Source: Pseudomonadota bacterium
GTDB lineage: Bacteria > Pseudomonadota > Gammaproteobacteria > Burkholderiales > Burkholderiaceae
Direction: 5' to 3'
Length of the DNA stretch: 18,948 nt
NCBI GenBank assembly: GCA_029777935.1
Contig: JAKORH010000179.1
Location: 1 to 18,948 of the forward strand
The notes under the pieces are model-generated. The model saw only the letters and a program-made list of their open reading frames with translations. It did not search any database and was not told where the DNA came from. Positions 1 to 6,584 of the stretch are shown piece after piece. The position numbers and the translations under genes are program-made. How positions within the stretch are numbered: position 1 is the stretch's first letter; each line of letters starts with the position of its first letter.

Positions 1-386
1 ACGAAGCAGCGCCAGTGCTCGCCGAGAGCGTCGACCTGCGCGCGCGACACCGTGGTCGCGAAGCCGGCGGCGCGAACGCAGTCGGCTGCCGGATGCAGCA
101 TGCGCGTGGGCGCGTCGACCCGGCGCACGATCCGCGTCTGCGCGCCCTCGGTGAAGCGCGCGATCGCGCCCGGGAAGCGGTGCGCGAAGCGCGCGTCGAG
201 CGGCGCCAGCGCGAGTTGGGTCAGCGGCCGGCCGCGGAAGTGGGTCGGCCACTCGATGGAGGAGCGAGTGGCGACCGCGGCGGTCGCGCCGTTCGCGCGC
301 GCTGCGCTGCGCGCGACGACCGATGCGACCGCCGACAGCACTGCCGCGGCCAGGCAGGCGCCGACGAAGAAGGTGCGGACGTTCAT
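1..386 (-). CDS. Unrecognised signal-anchored protein downstream of the exosortase (partial, C-terminus off window)
   Basis: About 128 N-terminal residues are visible; the gene continues beyond base 1. The ATG (384-386) overlaps the stop of the exosortase gene as ATGA, so the two are very probably translationally coupled. The protein opens with a hydrophobic, alanine- and valine-rich segment (about residues 5-24) that looks like a signal peptide or membrane anchor. A soluble region follows, including a WPTHFRG stretch and, near residue 100, the string TRMLHPAADC. I do not recognise a named family. Many exosortase genes are followed by a small exported accessory protein (EpsI-like in EPS loci). 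By position this could be an accessory factor of that kind or another exported partner, but this is inference from context only. The single cysteine in HPAADC and another near the visible end could matter if it acts in the periplasm. Confidence 0.75.
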   Translation of the reverse strand, partial: MNVRTFFVGACLAAAVLSAVASVVARSAARANGATAAVATRSSIEWPTHFRGRPLTQLALAPLDARFAHRFPGAIARFTEGAQTRIVRRVDAPTRMLHPAADCVRAAGFATTVSRAQVDALGEHWRCF

Positions 387-1255
387 TTCGATTTCCAGTG
401 AGCGAAGGCAACAAGCGGTGCGATCGCCAGCGCAAACGCTGCCAGCCCGATCAGGCGATGCGCGCCATCGGGCCAGTGCACGACTGCGGCCTCGGGGAAG
501 AAGAGCACCGAGTTGCGCAGCACGTTCGCGGCGAGCACGAACGTGGCCGCGACCAGCCCGTTGGCGAGCGTGCGTCGCGCTGACGCGCCGTTCAGATACG
601 ACAGCAGCGCCGCGACGAAGCTGCCGACCCACAGCATGCCGATGCCGGCGCACGGCGGATCGACCAGAACGGTGGCGCCGTGCCATTGCAGTGCTGCGCC
701 GGCAGCGACGGCGTCGATGCCCGCGAGCCGCAGCAACGGGACGGCGAGCTGCGCGGTCAGCGCGCGCAGCGGATAGCCGAGGTAGAACTGCAGCGACGCG
801 ATGACCGGCAGCGCGAGCATCAGCAGTGTCGCGAGCGGCGCCGCTGGCCGCCGCGGCAGCGCGGACGCGAGGAAGAGCGCCAGCGAAAGCATGGCGATGC
901 CGGCAGCGAAGAGCGGCGGCACGAGCGCATGCGCGACCGCCGCTGCCAGCGCCAGCAGCCCGCTCGCGGCGAGCGCCTGCCGCGACGGCCGCGCCAGTTC
1001 GGTCCGGTCGCGCGCAACCAGCGCGAATACCGTCGCGAGCGCGACGATGCCCCACGGTTCGTCCGAACCGTCGGTGAGCCGGCGCGCCATCCACAGCCAG
1101 TGCGGCCACAGTGCCAGCATCAGCAGCGCGAGCAGGCGCAGCGTCGAGACGTCGATCCGCGCCGCAGGCCCGCCCTGGCGGAGAGGCTCGGCACGCAGGC
1201 CGAACGATCCCGGCCACGTGCGGCCGATGCGCGCGTTCAGCCGGACCTCATGCAT
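383..1255 (-). CDS. Exosortase (integral-membrane transpeptidase-like processing enzyme)
   Basis: This is a 290-residue polytopic membrane protein with about seven to eight hydrophobic segments. The expected exosortase catalytic residues are visible: Cys202 in DPPCAGIGMLW, Arg247 in NVLRNS and His266 in DGAHRLIGL. Family knowledge: exosortases cut PEP-CTERM-type proteins at the membrane and are thought to pass them on to the cell surface. The ATG at 1253-1255 is supported by GGAGG (1262-1266) six bases upstream. It lies 75 bases after the VIT/VWA gene, whose product ends in a PEP-CTERM-like signal, so this enzyme probably serves that single neighbour. I could not assign an Xrt subtype. No EPS-biosynthesis genes, the usual neighbours of EpsH-type exosortases, are present in the window. 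Confidence 0.9.
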   Translation of the reverse strand: MHEVRLNARIGRTWPGSFGLRAEPLRQGGPAARIDVSTLRLLALLMLALWPHWLWMARRLTDGSDEPWGIVALATVFALVARDRTELARPSRQALAASGLLALAAAVAHALVPPLFAAGIAMLSLALFLASALPRRPAAPLATLLMLALPVIASLQFYLGYPLRALTAQLAVPLLRLAGIDAVAAGAALQWHGATVLVDPPCAGIGMLWVGSFVAALLSYLNGASARRTLANGLVAATFVLAANVLRNSVLFFPEAAVVHWPDGAHRLIGLAAFALAIAPLVAFAHWKSK

Positions 1256-1270
1256 GGCGCGCCTCCGCGC

Positions 1271-1366
1271 TCACTGGACTACCCTCGCGCTGCGCGCTCG
1301 GGGATTCGCCCTTGGGGCGGCCCGGCGGGGTCACTGGACTACCCTCCGCGCTGCGCGCTGCGGGAT
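1271..1366. repeat. Two direct copies of a ~35-bp repeat, 60 bp apart
   Basis: Copy 1 begins at 1271 and copy 2 at 1331. The first 16 bases, TCACTGGACTACCCTC, are identical, and a GCGCTGCGCGCT core follows with a one-base offset. The stretch between them has the look of a short dispersed element that I recall from other Burkholderiales genomes, which is memory rather than a search. Copy 2 supplies the stop codon and the last nine codons of the VIT/VWA gene. Copy 1 ends just before the exosortase ribosome-binding site. Confidence 0.7.
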
Positions 1367-3376
1367 GAGCGCTTCGGAGCGGCCGTGCGCGCTCGTGCGC
1401 CGACGGCGCAGCCACCATGTCAGTGCGCCCGCTAGCGCCGCGAGCAGCGCGAACTCCGGCTCGGGGGTCGCGGGCGCGGCGGCGAGCGCGAGTTCGCTGA
1501 CGCCTTCGGGCAAGGGCTGCGGCTGATCGACGCTCATAGACGTGCCGCCGGCGTTGCGCACGACCTTGTCGATCGCGATCAACGACGTGTATTCCGTCAG
1601 CAGGTTGTACTTCAGGCCGAGCGCGGTGATCGCCTGCCGGGTATCGCCGTCGTGCGCGAGCTTCTGGTAGTCGTCGAGCTCGGCGATGCGGCTGCGCGCC
1701 CACAGGTACGCCAGCGCGCGCGTGTCGCTCGATGCGGTCGCGCGCGCCAGATCGATCGGCAGCTTCACCGCGCCGCCGCCGGCGATGCCTTCGACCTCGA
1801 TGACGCCGGCCGGTGTGCCGCGGTACTTGCCGATCAGCACCACGGGCCGCTGCGCGAACAGGTCCGGTATCTGCGGCACGTCGAGGTCGTACGCGTCGAA
1901 GCCGGCCGGAAACGTCGCGCGGATGTGCGTCAGCACGGGCTGCTCGATCAGGCGCCGGAAGCGCGCCGCCTCGTGTTCGGCGGCCGCGGCGTTGAGCACG
2001 AAGAACGGCTCGCCCTTGCCGGCGCGCGCCAGCCCCTCGATCAGGAAGCGGTTGACCGAGGTGCCGATGCCGAACGCGAATACGTTGGCGCGGCCCAGGT
2101 TGGCACGCACGAGATCGAACGCGTCCTTCTCGATCGTCACGTAGCCGTCGGTGATCACCGCGAACGTGCGGGCGCGGCCGGGATCGGACGGCAGCGCGAG
2201 CGCGCGCCGCAGCGCCGGCAGCAGCTCGGTGCCGCCGCCGCCGGTCTGGCCGTCGATGAAGCGGATCGCGGCAGCGATGTTGTCCTCGGTCGCCGGCAGC
2301 GACCGCGGCGCCAGCAGCGAGGAGCCGCCGGAAAACGGAATCACGTTGAACGTGTCGCCCGGACGCAGCGCGCGTACCAGCTGGCGCAGCAGCGACTTCG
2401 CGGTGGCGAGCGGAAAGCCGTGCATCGAGCCCGAGATGTCGAGGATGAACACGTATTCACGCGGCGGCACGTCGCTCGCCGCCACGCGCGCGGGCGGCTC
2501 GGCCAGCAGCAGGAAGAAGTTCTCGTCGCGGCCCGGCTGCAGCAGCACGCCGCTGTCGATCGCCTGGCCCGCGAGCCGGTACTCGAGCACGACGTCGCGA
2601 TTCGCGTGCGCTCGTTCAGGCGCCAGATGCACGGTCACGGTCTTCTCGCCGACGCCGCTGATGTCGATCGCGTGCGACGGCGATGCCAGCGACTGCACCG
2701 GTACCGGCGCGATCACGGTGGCGTTCAGCTCGAACGTGTGCGGTGCTGCTGCGCCGGCGCGCAGCGTCGGCTGCGCGATCCACGGTTCGTCCCTGCGGCT
2801 TTCGGTGGCAGTGCCGTCGGGCTGTGTGCCGCCGTTGTAGCGGGGCCCGACCACGGTCGGGAACACGAAGCGGTAGACGCCTTCGTCGGGAACGATCGTC
2901 TCCGTGTAGCGCAGGTCGACCGCGATCTCGTCGCCGGGCAGCACGTTGGCGATCGCCATGCCGAACACGTTCGGCCGCTGCTGCTCGAGCAGCGCGGCGC
3001 TGCGGCCTTCCTTCTTCGCCTGGTCGTAGTCGCGCCGCGCCTGCTGCTTCTCGCGCACCTCGGCGTCGACCACGCGGTCGCCCACGCGCAGACGCAGCGC
3101 ATACACCGCGGCGCGCGTGGAGGCGGGAAACACATAGCGCGCTTCGATCGGCGTGGCGCCCTCGTTGCGGTAGATCTGCGTGACCGCCACGTCCGCGATC
3201 ACGCCGCTCACGGTCACGTCGGCGCGGGTGGATTTCAGCGGCAGCGCGTCCAGGCCGGGCGCGGCGCCCTGCACGACGAAGTAGGGCGACAGCGTGTGCG
3301 CGGGCTCATTCGCGGGTTGCGCGCCGGCGGCACTGGCGACGGCCAACAGCAGCAGGACGCGGATCAGAAGGAGCAT
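1331..3376 (-). CDS. VIT domain / von Willebrand A domain surface protein with PEP-CTERM-like sorting signal
   Basis: The product has 681 residues. A signal peptide (about 1-20, ending AGAQ) is followed by a VIT domain (about 28-170) with the family's REKQQARRDYDQAKKEGR helix and the LLEQQRPNVF stretch. A VWA domain (about 305-480) has an intact metal-binding MIDAS start, DISGS, at Asp313, Ser315 and Ser317. The C-terminus carries PEPEF (638-642), a hydrophobic run (643-656) and RRRR (657-660). That is the three-part layout of a PEP-CTERM signal, here with an exosortase encoded next door. A further 21 residues follow the arginines, which is unusual; the last nine are encoded by a dispersed repeat. 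Family knowledge: VIT/VWA proteins are exported and may bind metal-dependent protein ligands. Its ligand is unknown. It starts 18 bases after the short VIT-like gene and is probably co-transcribed with it. Confidence 0.92.
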   Translation of the reverse strand: MLLLIRVLLLLAVASAAGAQPANEPAHTLSPYFVVQGAAPGLDALPLKSTRADVTVSGVIADVAVTQIYRNEGATPIEARYVFPASTRAAVYALRLRVGDRVVDAEVREKQQARRDYDQAKKEGRSAALLEQQRPNVFGMAIANVLPGDEIAVDLRYTETIVPDEGVYRFVFPTVVGPRYNGGTQPDGTATESRRDEPWIAQPTLRAGAAAPHTFELNATVIAPVPVQSLASPSHAIDISGVGEKTVTVHLAPERAHANRDVVLEYRLAGQAIDSGVLLQPGRDENFFLLLAEPPARVAASDVPPREYVFILDISGSMHGFPLATAKSLLRQLVRALRPGDTFNVIPFSGGSSLLAPRSLPATEDNIAAAIRFIDGQTGGGGTELLPALRRALALPSDPGRARTFAVITDGYVTIEKDAFDLVRANLGRANVFAFGIGTSVNRFLIEGLARAGKGEPFFVLNAAAAEHEAARFRRLIEQPVLTHIRATFPAGFDAYDLDVPQIPDLFAQRPVVLIGKYRGTPAGVIEVEGIAGGGAVKLPIDLARATASSDTRALAYLWARSRIAELDDYQKLAHDGDTRQAITALGLKYNLLTEYTSLIAIDKVVRNAGGTSMSVDQPQPLPEGVSELALAAAPATPEPEFALLAALAGALTWWLRRRRTSAHGRSEALIPQRAARRVVQ

Positions 3377-3394
3377 GGTCGTCTCGCCTTCTGC

Positions 3395-4159
3395 TCAGCG
3401 CGGTCGAGCTTCGCCGCCCCACAACGCCACGCCGCCGGCGCGGCCCACGTCGACCTCGAGCACGAACTGCGCGGCGAGATAGGCGCGGCCCGCGGGCACT
3501 TCGAACTGCGCGCGCGGCGTTCCCAGCCCGGTCGCCGTGCCGTCATGCGTGCTCGATGCGAGCCGCGCGACTGCCGGCGATTCCTCCACCGTCACTCCGG
3601 CCGAGAACTGCGGTGCGTAGGGCGCGCCGCGATCGGACGGCAGCGGCAGCGCGAGCCGCCAGCCGCGACCGTGCGGCTCGAGCGCCACCGTGCGATGCGT
3701 CTCGAGCTCGACCTCCTCACCGGGCGCGACCGTCACGTAGCCGACATCGATGCGCGGCGGCACCGGCTCGCCGGCTTCGAGGAACTCGGCATCCTGGGCG
3801 GAATCGTCGCCATCGGCTGCCGCGGTCGATTCCTCGCCCAGCGCGCGCCACGACTCGCCCTGCCGCAGCAGCGCGGGATACCTAAACGCGAAGCTCGCCG
3901 CGACCGGCTCGGTGCCTTCGTTGCGATAGGTCAACCGTGAACGCACCCGGGCCTGGCCACCGCGGATGGCGACATCGACATGGTGCGCGGCGAGCACGAG
4001 CGGCGACGGCTCCTCGGCCGCGTCAGCGAACGGCGGCTCGGCCGGCGCCGGGCGCGGCAGCTGCGCCATCGCTTCCGGCGATGGCGCGTTCAGGGCAAAC
4101 AGCAGCGGCACCAGCTGCGCGGCGCGCAGCGCGCCTTCGGCGATCGTCTGACCCAGCAT
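3395..4159 (-). CDS. Short protein with degenerate VIT-like domain
   Basis: The product has 254 residues and no VWA domain. Two blocks match the VIT domain of the next gene. The first is RLTYRNEGTEPVAASFAFRYPA, against QIYRNEGATPIEARYVFPA. The second is a VAPGEEVELETHRT...GRGWRLALPLPS...APYAP stretch, against VLPGDEIAVDLRYTET...GVYRFVFPT...GPRY. The central helix (REKQQARRDYDQAKKEGR in the neighbour) is absent and replaced by an acidic stretch (EESTAAADGDDSAQDAEF). The N-terminus has a modest hydrophobic segment (about 16-24, LVPLLFAL) but no textbook signal peptide, so its location is uncertain. No PEP-CTERM-like tail is seen. The ATG at 4157-4159 follows a GAGGAG sequence. It is the first gene after the CreB tag and promoter, so it heads the inferred operon. 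It may be an accessory or partner of the VIT/VWA protein. No published function is known to me. Confidence 0.8.
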   Translation of the reverse strand: MLGQTIAEGALRAAQLVPLLFALNAPSPEAMAQLPRPAPAEPPFADAAEEPSPLVLAAHHVDVAIRGGQARVRSRLTYRNEGTEPVAASFAFRYPALLRQGESWRALGEESTAAADGDDSAQDAEFLEAGEPVPPRIDVGYVTVAPGEEVELETHRTVALEPHGRGWRLALPLPSDRGAPYAPQFSAGVTVEESPAVARLASSTHDGTATGLGTPRAQFEVPAGRAYLAAQFVLEVDVGRAGGVALWGGEARPR

Positions 4160-4177
4160 CGTGTTCTCCTCTTCCTG

Positions 4178-4195
4178 ACCCGCCGATCGGCGGGT
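4178..4195. repeat. Perfect 18-bp palindrome in the leader of the VIT operon
   Basis: ACCCGCCGATCGGCGGGT is self-complementary. It lies between the inferred promoter and the ribosome-binding site of the VIT-like gene, so it would form a hairpin in the mRNA leader about 18 bases before the start codon. No U-tract follows, so a classic terminator is unlikely. A translational control element, an mRNA stabiliser or an operator are all possible. Confidence 0.65.
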
Positions 4196-4231
4196 GTGCG
4201 AGGCGAACTGTCGGCGTCGCGCGTGAGGCGC

Positions 4232-4260
4232 ATTCGAACCCGACGTGCGGGGTGTGTGAA
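4232..4260 (-). promoter_or_regulatory. Inferred sigma-70 promoter for the VIT/exosortase operon
   Basis: On the minus strand, TTCACA (4260-4255; five of six matches to TTGACA) is followed after 17 bases by TCGAAT (4237-4232; four of six matches to TATAAT). The -35 hexamer coincides with the second half of the CreB tag, an arrangement that would suit direct activation by CreB. This is a reading by eye; the start site is not known. Confidence 0.5.
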
Positions 4261-4271
4261 GGCTGTGTGAA
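4256..4271 (-). promoter_or_regulatory. CreB binding tag (TTCAC-N6-TTCAC)
   Basis: The minus strand reads TTCACACAGCCTTCAC, an exact match to the CreB/BlrA tag TTCAC-N6-TTCAC described for the E. coli creBC and Aeromonas blrAB regulons. It sits directly after the creC stop codon and about 97 bases upstream of the VIT-like gene, in the only sizeable gap between the regulator genes and the VIT/exosortase genes. Scanning by eye, I found no second exact copy in a gap elsewhere in the window. Confidence 0.85.
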
Positions 4272-5723
4272 TTACTTCGACTTGGGCCGCGGCAGCGTCA
4301 GCGTCGCCAGCGCGCCGCCGTCCGGATGATTGGCGAGCTTCGCGCTGCCGCCGTGCAGTGCCGCGACCTCCTTGACCAGCGCGAGTCCCAGCCCGGTGCT
4401 CTTCTTGCCGCTGTCGGGCCGCGCCAGCGAGTAGAACTTCTCGAACACGCGCTCGCGCGCGTATTCGGGCAGACCCGGGCCGCGGTCGCGCACGGTGAGC
4501 TCGACCTGCTTCGCGCTGGTGCGCACCGCGACGTCGATCTTCGAGTAGCGTGGTGCGAAGTCGATCGCGTTGGCGAGCAGATTGGCGACCGCGCGCTGCA
4601 GCAGGAAGGCATCGCCGTGCACGGTGGCCTCTGCGTCGGCGGTGATGGCGATCTCGACGTCCTTCCTGGCGGCGGGCGCGGCCAGTTCGTCGCGCGCCGC
4701 ATAGGCCGCCTGCACCAGCGACACCGGTTCGCTCCTGTCGAGCGCCGCGCGGCGTTCGAGCGCCGACAGTTCCAGCAGGCGCTCGATCAGCATCTGCGCG
4801 CGCTCGACCTGCTCCTCGATGTTGCCGGCGAAGCGCGCGCGCGCGTTCTCCGGCATCGGCTCGCGCAGCAATTCCGCCGCGCCGCGGATTGCGGCCAGCG
4901 GGCTCTTCAGCTCGTGCGTCAGCGTCTGCACGTACTGGTCGACATAGCTCGCGCCCGCGAGCGCGTCGCGCATGTCGGCGAACGCAGTGCGCAGCGCGTG
5001 CGCAAAGCGCCGCCCGAAGCTGCCGATCGAACCGGGATCGCGCGCCAGCGCCCGCCACACGTCGCGCACGAAGCCGAACGGCCGCACCAGCCACACGGTT
5101 GCGAACACCATCAGCAGCGCGAAGCCGGCGGTCGAGATCACGCCGATCAGCGCGAGCTTCTCGCGCGCGTTGACGATGAACGGGCGGATCGACGCGATCG
5201 GCTTGCCGACGCCGACCATGCCGACGATGTCGCCGGCGGGATGGGCCGCGGTGCGCTCGCGGATCGGCGCGCCGACGTACATCACGGCCGAAGCGGGATC
5301 GCCGGGAACGACCACGGTGGTGCGCGCGCCGTACTTGCCCTCGAGCGTGCGGCTGACGTCGCGCCAGTCGAGGTAGTTGGCGCCGACGTCCTGGCCGTGC
5401 GAATCGAACAGCACCGTGCCGTCGCGGTCGGTCACGTACACGTGCAGGTCGATCTTCGTCTTCTCGATGTCGAAGATGCGCGCGTACACCGGCCGGTGCG
5501 AAAGCTCCGCCAGCGTGCGCTCCAGTTCGTCGGTCGGGATCACGCCGTCGTAGGTGCGGCGCTCGAGCAGCGTGGCGAGCAGGTTCGCGGTATCGACCAG
5601 CGACTCCTCCGCGCTCTCGCGGTAGCGCGGGTCGAAGTCGGCTGCGACCCGATACAGCAGCACGCCGATCGCGGCCAGGTACACGACGAAGATGCCGGCG
5701 AAGACGCGCGAGCGGGTGGACAT
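4272..5723 (-). CDS. creC: CreC-type sensor histidine kinase
   Basis: The product has 483 residues and is close to E. coli CreC in layout and wording. It has an N-terminal membrane segment (about 7-26) and a periplasmic sensor with a HRPVYARIFDIEKTKIDLHVYVTD stretch and SAVMYVGAPI, both very like CreC. A second membrane segment lies at about 185-210. The dimerisation box is THELKSPLAAIRGAAELL with phospho-accepting His270, followed by the N box (NAIDF), G1 box (DRGPGLP), F box and G2 box (STGLGLALV). It phosphorylates CreB. Family knowledge: in E. coli CreC responds to growth and carbon conditions, in Pseudomonas to penicillin-binding-protein inhibition, and creD is a main target. Here the adjacent targets appear to be VIT/exosortase genes instead. 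It starts 37 bases after creB, and its stop is followed at once by the CreB tag. Confidence 0.93.
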   Translation of the reverse strand: MSTRSRVFAGIFVVYLAAIGVLLYRVAADFDPRYRESAEESLVDTANLLATLLERRTYDGVIPTDELERTLAELSHRPVYARIFDIEKTKIDLHVYVTDRDGTVLFDSHGQDVGANYLDWRDVSRTLEGKYGARTTVVVPGDPASAVMYVGAPIRERTAAHPAGDIVGMVGVGKPIASIRPFIVNAREKLALIGVISTAGFALLMVFATVWLVRPFGFVRDVWRALARDPGSIGSFGRRFAHALRTAFADMRDALAGASYVDQYVQTLTHELKSPLAAIRGAAELLREPMPENARARFAGNIEEQVERAQMLIERLLELSALERRAALDRSEPVSLVQAAYAARDELAAPAARKDVEIAITADAEATVHGDAFLLQRAVANLLANAIDFAPRYSKIDVAVRTSAKQVELTVRDRGPGLPEYARERVFEKFYSLARPDSGKKSTGLGLALVKEVAALHGGSAKLANHPDGGALATLTLPRPKSK

Positions 5724-5760
5724 CGTCGTCGGGCGCCTCGCGTCGGACGCGCCCCCGCCG

Positions 5761-6486
5761 TCACGCCGGACGCCCGTCGCCCGACGCCGGGCGCGCTTCG
5801 CGCAGCGAGTAGCCCAGCCCGCGATGGGTCTGGATCGGATCGTCGTCGGGGGCGATCGCGCGCAGCTTGGCGCGCAGCGACTTGACGTGCGTGTCGACGG
5901 TGCGATCGAAACTCGCGCCGGGATCGTCCCAGGCCAGCCGCATCAGCTCGTCGCGCGAGTAGACGCGGCCGGGGCGTTCGACCAGCACCTTCAGCAGCCG
6001 GTATTCGATCCGCGGCAGGTCAAGCGCCGCGCCGCGGTAGCGGATCGTCTTGCGCTCGTCGTCGACGATGAATGAAGACGGGGACGCCGGCGATGAAATC
6101 GCCGGCGACGACTGCTTCTTCAATCTCCTCAGCACCGCCCGCACGCGCGCCACCAGTTCGCGCGGCGAGAAAGGCTTGGCCACGTAGTCGTCGGCGCCGA
6201 GCTCGAGGCCGACCACGCGGTCGATCTCGGCACTGCGCGCGGTCAGGAAGATCGCCGGCAGGCCGGGATGCCGGCCCGTGAGCTGCTTGAACAGGTCGAA
6301 GCCGTTGATGTCCGGCAGCCCCACGTCGAGGATCGCCAGCGCGCACGGCTCGCGCGCGGCGGCGGCCAGCGCCTCGGCGCCGGTGGCGACCCAGCTCGCG
6401 TCGAAACCGTCGGTTGACAGCGCGTAGACGATCGTGTCGGCGATCGCCGGCTCGTCTTCCACCACGAGGATGCGGGGGCCGGACAT
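5761..6486 (-). CDS. creB: CreB-type response regulator (OmpR family)
   Basis: The product has 241 residues. The receiver domain has acidic residues in VVEDEPAIADTIVYAL, phospho-acceptor Asp54 (ILDVGLPDINGF), Thr82 and Lys104 (DDYVAKPFSPRE). The winged-helix DNA-binding domain has FDRTVDTHVKSLRAKLRAI and ends THRGLGYSLR. These stretches are nearly word-for-word those of E. coli CreB, so binding to a TTCAC-N6-TTCAC tag is expected. The reading frame is open far upstream, but the family N-terminus (MSGPRILVVEDE) fixes the ATG at 6484-6486. No Shine-Dalgarno sequence is visible there; the region where it should lie is occupied by short GAGGATCGA-type repeats. Translation may depend on the preceding gene or on a leaderless transcript. 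Confidence 0.94.
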   Translation of the reverse strand: MSGPRILVVEDEPAIADTIVYALSTDGFDASWVATGAEALAAAAREPCALAILDVGLPDINGFDLFKQLTGRHPGLPAIFLTARSAEIDRVVGLELGADDYVAKPFSPRELVARVRAVLRRLKKQSSPAISSPASPSSFIVDDERKTIRYRGAALDLPRIEYRLLKVLVERPGRVYSRDELMRLAWDDPGASFDRTVDTHVKSLRAKLRAIAPDDDPIQTHRGLGYSLREARPASGDGRPA

Positions 6487-6489
6487 CGG

Positions 6490-6580
6490 ATGAGGATCGA
6501 GGAGCGAGGATCGAGGGGCAACACAGTTTGCCATGCGCATGCCGACGCGCGGCTCAATCCTCGATCCTCGATCCTCAATC
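6490..6580. repeat. GAGGATCGA repeats in inverted arms between the diguanylate cyclase and creB
   Basis: GAGGATCGA occurs at 6492-6500 and 6506-6514. Its complement TCGATCCTC occurs at 6561-6569 and, overlapping, at 6568-6576. The two clusters face each other and could fold into a long imperfect hairpin with a roughly 40-base loop. The element fills the gap between the two genes and may act as a terminator or processing site, or be a small dispersed element. Confidence 0.65.
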
Positions 6581-6584
6581 CCGG

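Noticed and set aside
1331..3376. LPXTG sortase substrate, as in the dedicated sortase system
   Set aside because: No LPXTG-type motif is present at the C-terminus and no sortase gene was found. The PEP-CTERM-like tail and exosortase explain the locus better.
1652..3940. Very long plus-strand open frame opposite the VIT genes
   Set aside because: It is antisense to two well-supported genes and is arginine-, histidine- and glutamine-rich with no domain. In GC-rich DNA such shadow frames are common.
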